A stretch of 64,000 nucleotides of DNA from Aureicoccus marinus (GTDB lineage Bacteria; Bacteroidota; Bacteroidia; Flavobacteriales; Flavobacteriaceae), in the NCBI RefSeq assembly GCF_002954325.1, contig NZ_MQVX01000001.1, positions 2,946,977 to 3,010,976 on the forward strand, in the 5' to 3' direction. Positions 63,784 to 64,000 of the stretch are shown here, one piece after another (position 1 is the first letter of the stretch; every line of letters starts with the position of its first letter). The notes under the pieces are model-generated. The model was not told the origin of the DNA. It worked only from the letters and a program-made list of their open reading frames with translations, and did no database searches. Both the position numbers and the translations under genes were made by a program.

Positions 63784-64000
63784 ATGAGGCACTTCTTCGG
63801 TCGAATGGTGTTTTTATTGAGTGCACTACTCTTGGTCAGTAGTTGTCAAGAAGAAGAGCGTCTGTCGCTGAGTTACACCATACGTCCGGTACAAAATGAC
63901 TCCCTTCCTCTTTTGGAGGTGCTTTTGGATTTGCCGCCTAATCCGGCAGGTTTTACACGTTTGCATTACGCCAACACGGCTTGGGGGGAGGAAGAGCTTC
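63784..64000 (+). CDS. lipoprotein, N-terminal part (partial), possibly an M61-type peptidase
   Basis: Begins ATGAGGCACTTCTTCGG at 63784, nine bases after the DUF4230 stop. The first 22 residues are a lipoprotein signal (LLSALLLVSSC, Cys about 19). The mature start reads LSYTIRP, then LPLLEVLLDLPPNPAGFTRLHYANTAWG, a beta-sandwich-like pattern that fits the N-terminal domain of M61 glycyl aminopeptidases. The gene is cut by the window end, so this is only a guess at the family; the lipoprotein assignment is firm. Confidence 0.6.
   Translation, partial: MRHFFGRMVFLLSALLLVSSCQEEERLSLSYTIRPVQNDSLPLLEVLLDLPPNPAGFTRLHYANTAWGEEEL

Overview
This 64 kb window is from a chromosome of the phylum Bacteroidota, most likely a flavobacterium. 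The signs are families typical of that group (DUF3078, DUF6090, DUF4230 and CPXCG proteins, a SusC/TonB-like outer-membrane barrel, an alpha-2-macroglobulin/PBP1C pair), many lipoproteins with the SCxxK or GCxxS pattern, weak Shine-Dalgarno sites with TAnnTTTG-like promoter boxes, and tRNA genes without an encoded CCA. These are family-level recognitions from sequence. No database search was run.

Layout. 1-3.4 kb (+): end of a TolC-like efflux protein, a small zinc-ribbon-like protein, an arginase-family hydrolase, a small basic protein and an FAD amine-oxidase-like enzyme. 3.4-8.6 kb (-): an ECF-type sigma factor overlapping a membrane-anchored partner, then a tight three-gene set (two paralogous PD-(D/E)XK nuclease-like proteins plus a possible TOPRIM-like protein) that could be an undescribed conflict or defence module. 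8.6-20 kb: housekeeping and envelope genes, including DUF3078, DoxX, an AEC permease, a frameshifted Tat-exported HisC-like aminotransferase, a BASS transporter remnant, a purple-acid-phosphatase-like enzyme, MsrB, and a dgcN/dgcA-type pair for N-acyl D-amino acid metabolism. Two similar intergenic elements ending in hairpin-T tracts (11.64-11.74 and 14.29-14.38 kb) look like a small RNA family.

20.1-42.4 kb is visibly AT-richer. It holds about 24 small genes, nearly all on the minus strand, mostly secreted, lipid-anchored or membrane proteins of unknown function. Imperfect inverted-repeat elements separate many of them. The arms differ in sequence but keep their pairing, and many share the loop motif GGAAGTTAGTGAAAATGGGG. 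One gene occurs twice, 10 kb apart, nearly identical. The layout resembles a mobile-cassette array (integron attC-like sites without an integrase, a CALIN). It ends at an initiator tRNA gene at 42.4 kb. This is the most unusual part of the window.

42.6-64 kb returns to core genes: a Na+/alanine symporter, era, der, a large outer-membrane barrel, pbpC with an alpha-2-macroglobulin lipoprotein, a LemA/TPM/TPM cluster, a MerR regulator, an M23 peptidase, alaS, a DUF4230 protein and the start of a lipoprotein.

Caveat on quality: nine places show the signature of a single missing base inside an otherwise continuous gene, mostly in short homopolymers. Two of them are in alaS, which should be essential. 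Sequencing or assembly deletion errors are therefore the simplest explanation for most 'broken' genes here.
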